Source: Phycisphaerae bacterium
GTDB taxonomy: Bacteria > Planctomycetota > Phycisphaerae > UBA1845 > Fen-1342
Direction of reading: 5' to 3'
Length of the DNA stretch: 6,715 nt
Assembly (NCBI GenBank): GCA_020058145.1
Contig: JAGVEP010000088.1
Coordinates: 1-6,715, forward strand
Shown piece after piece: positions 6,670 to 6,715 of the stretch. A program made the translations under genes and the position numbers. The notes beneath the pieces were generated by a model. The model did no database searches. It worked only from the letters and a program-made list of their open reading frames with translations, and was not told the origin of the DNA. Position 1 is the stretch's first letter. Every line of letters begins with the position of its first letter.

Positions 6670-6691
6670 CGGCCGGTACTGAGCCCGGCCG
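6670..6691 (-). terminator. Perfect GC hairpin upstream of coaC
   Basis: CGGCCGG (6670-6676) and CCGGCCG (6685-6691) form a perfect seven-pair all-GC stem with an eight-base loop. On the minus strand it directly follows a TAG (6692-6694) that would close a short open frame entering from the window edge (ending ASASAER), so it may mark the end of an upstream gene. No T-run follows, and the coaC frame is also open through it. Confidence 0.25.
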
Positions 6692-6715
6692 CTACCTTTC
6701 GGCCGACGCGGAGGC

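Noticed and set aside
1..6715. CRISPR array, insertion sequence, attachment site, tRNA or rRNA
   Set aside because: No regularly spaced repeats, transposase motifs, terminal inverted repeats, tRNA cloverleaf or rRNA-like stretches were seen on either strand.

Overview
The window is GC-rich bacterial DNA with strong G/C preference at third codon positions. It holds five recognisable protein genes and one probable very small gene. Three things suggest a planctomycete-like bacterium: the form of the DnaE palm (ARGSG instead of the usual PGRGS, then PDLDIDFCQDRR), the stand-alone CoaC, and a short G+A-rich repeat inside dnaE encoding EARRHE-type residues. This placement rests on recall of family sequences, not on a search, and is moderate in confidence.

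Layout. On the + strand: the 3' end of a metallo-beta-lactamase/beta-CASP RNA-processing nuclease (1-345), an ABC exporter ATPase (398-1300), and its ABC-2 type permease (1297-2118, ATGA overlap). An 88-base gap follows that can fold into a long stem, and then a 33-residue, charge-free hydrophobic ORF with a good ribosome-binding site (2207-2308). On the - strand, converging on these: dnaE, the replicative DNA polymerase III alpha subunit (5917 down to 2390, 1175 residues), and upstream of it coaC, phosphopantothenoylcysteine decarboxylase (6638 down to 6093, possibly starting beyond the window). No stretch over 300 bases lacks a gene. The longest gap is 175 bases between coaC and dnaE, and it holds the dnaE ribosome-binding site, a short direct repeat and a possible hairpin.

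How the genes relate. The ATPase and permease form one two-gene exporter with translational coupling. dnaE (replication) and coaC (coenzyme A synthesis) are housekeeping genes on the same strand with no direct functional link. The beta-CASP fragment belongs to a gene that begins upstream of the window.

No defence system, mobile element, CRISPR array, tRNA or rRNA is visible, and I do not see a large undescribed system. The points most worth a second look are the tiny hydrophobic ORF with its structured leader, the in-frame repeat insertion in dnaE, and the full set of PHP-domain metal ligands, which suggests built-in proofreading. The long ORFs opposite dnaE and the ATPase gene are codon-bias shadows.
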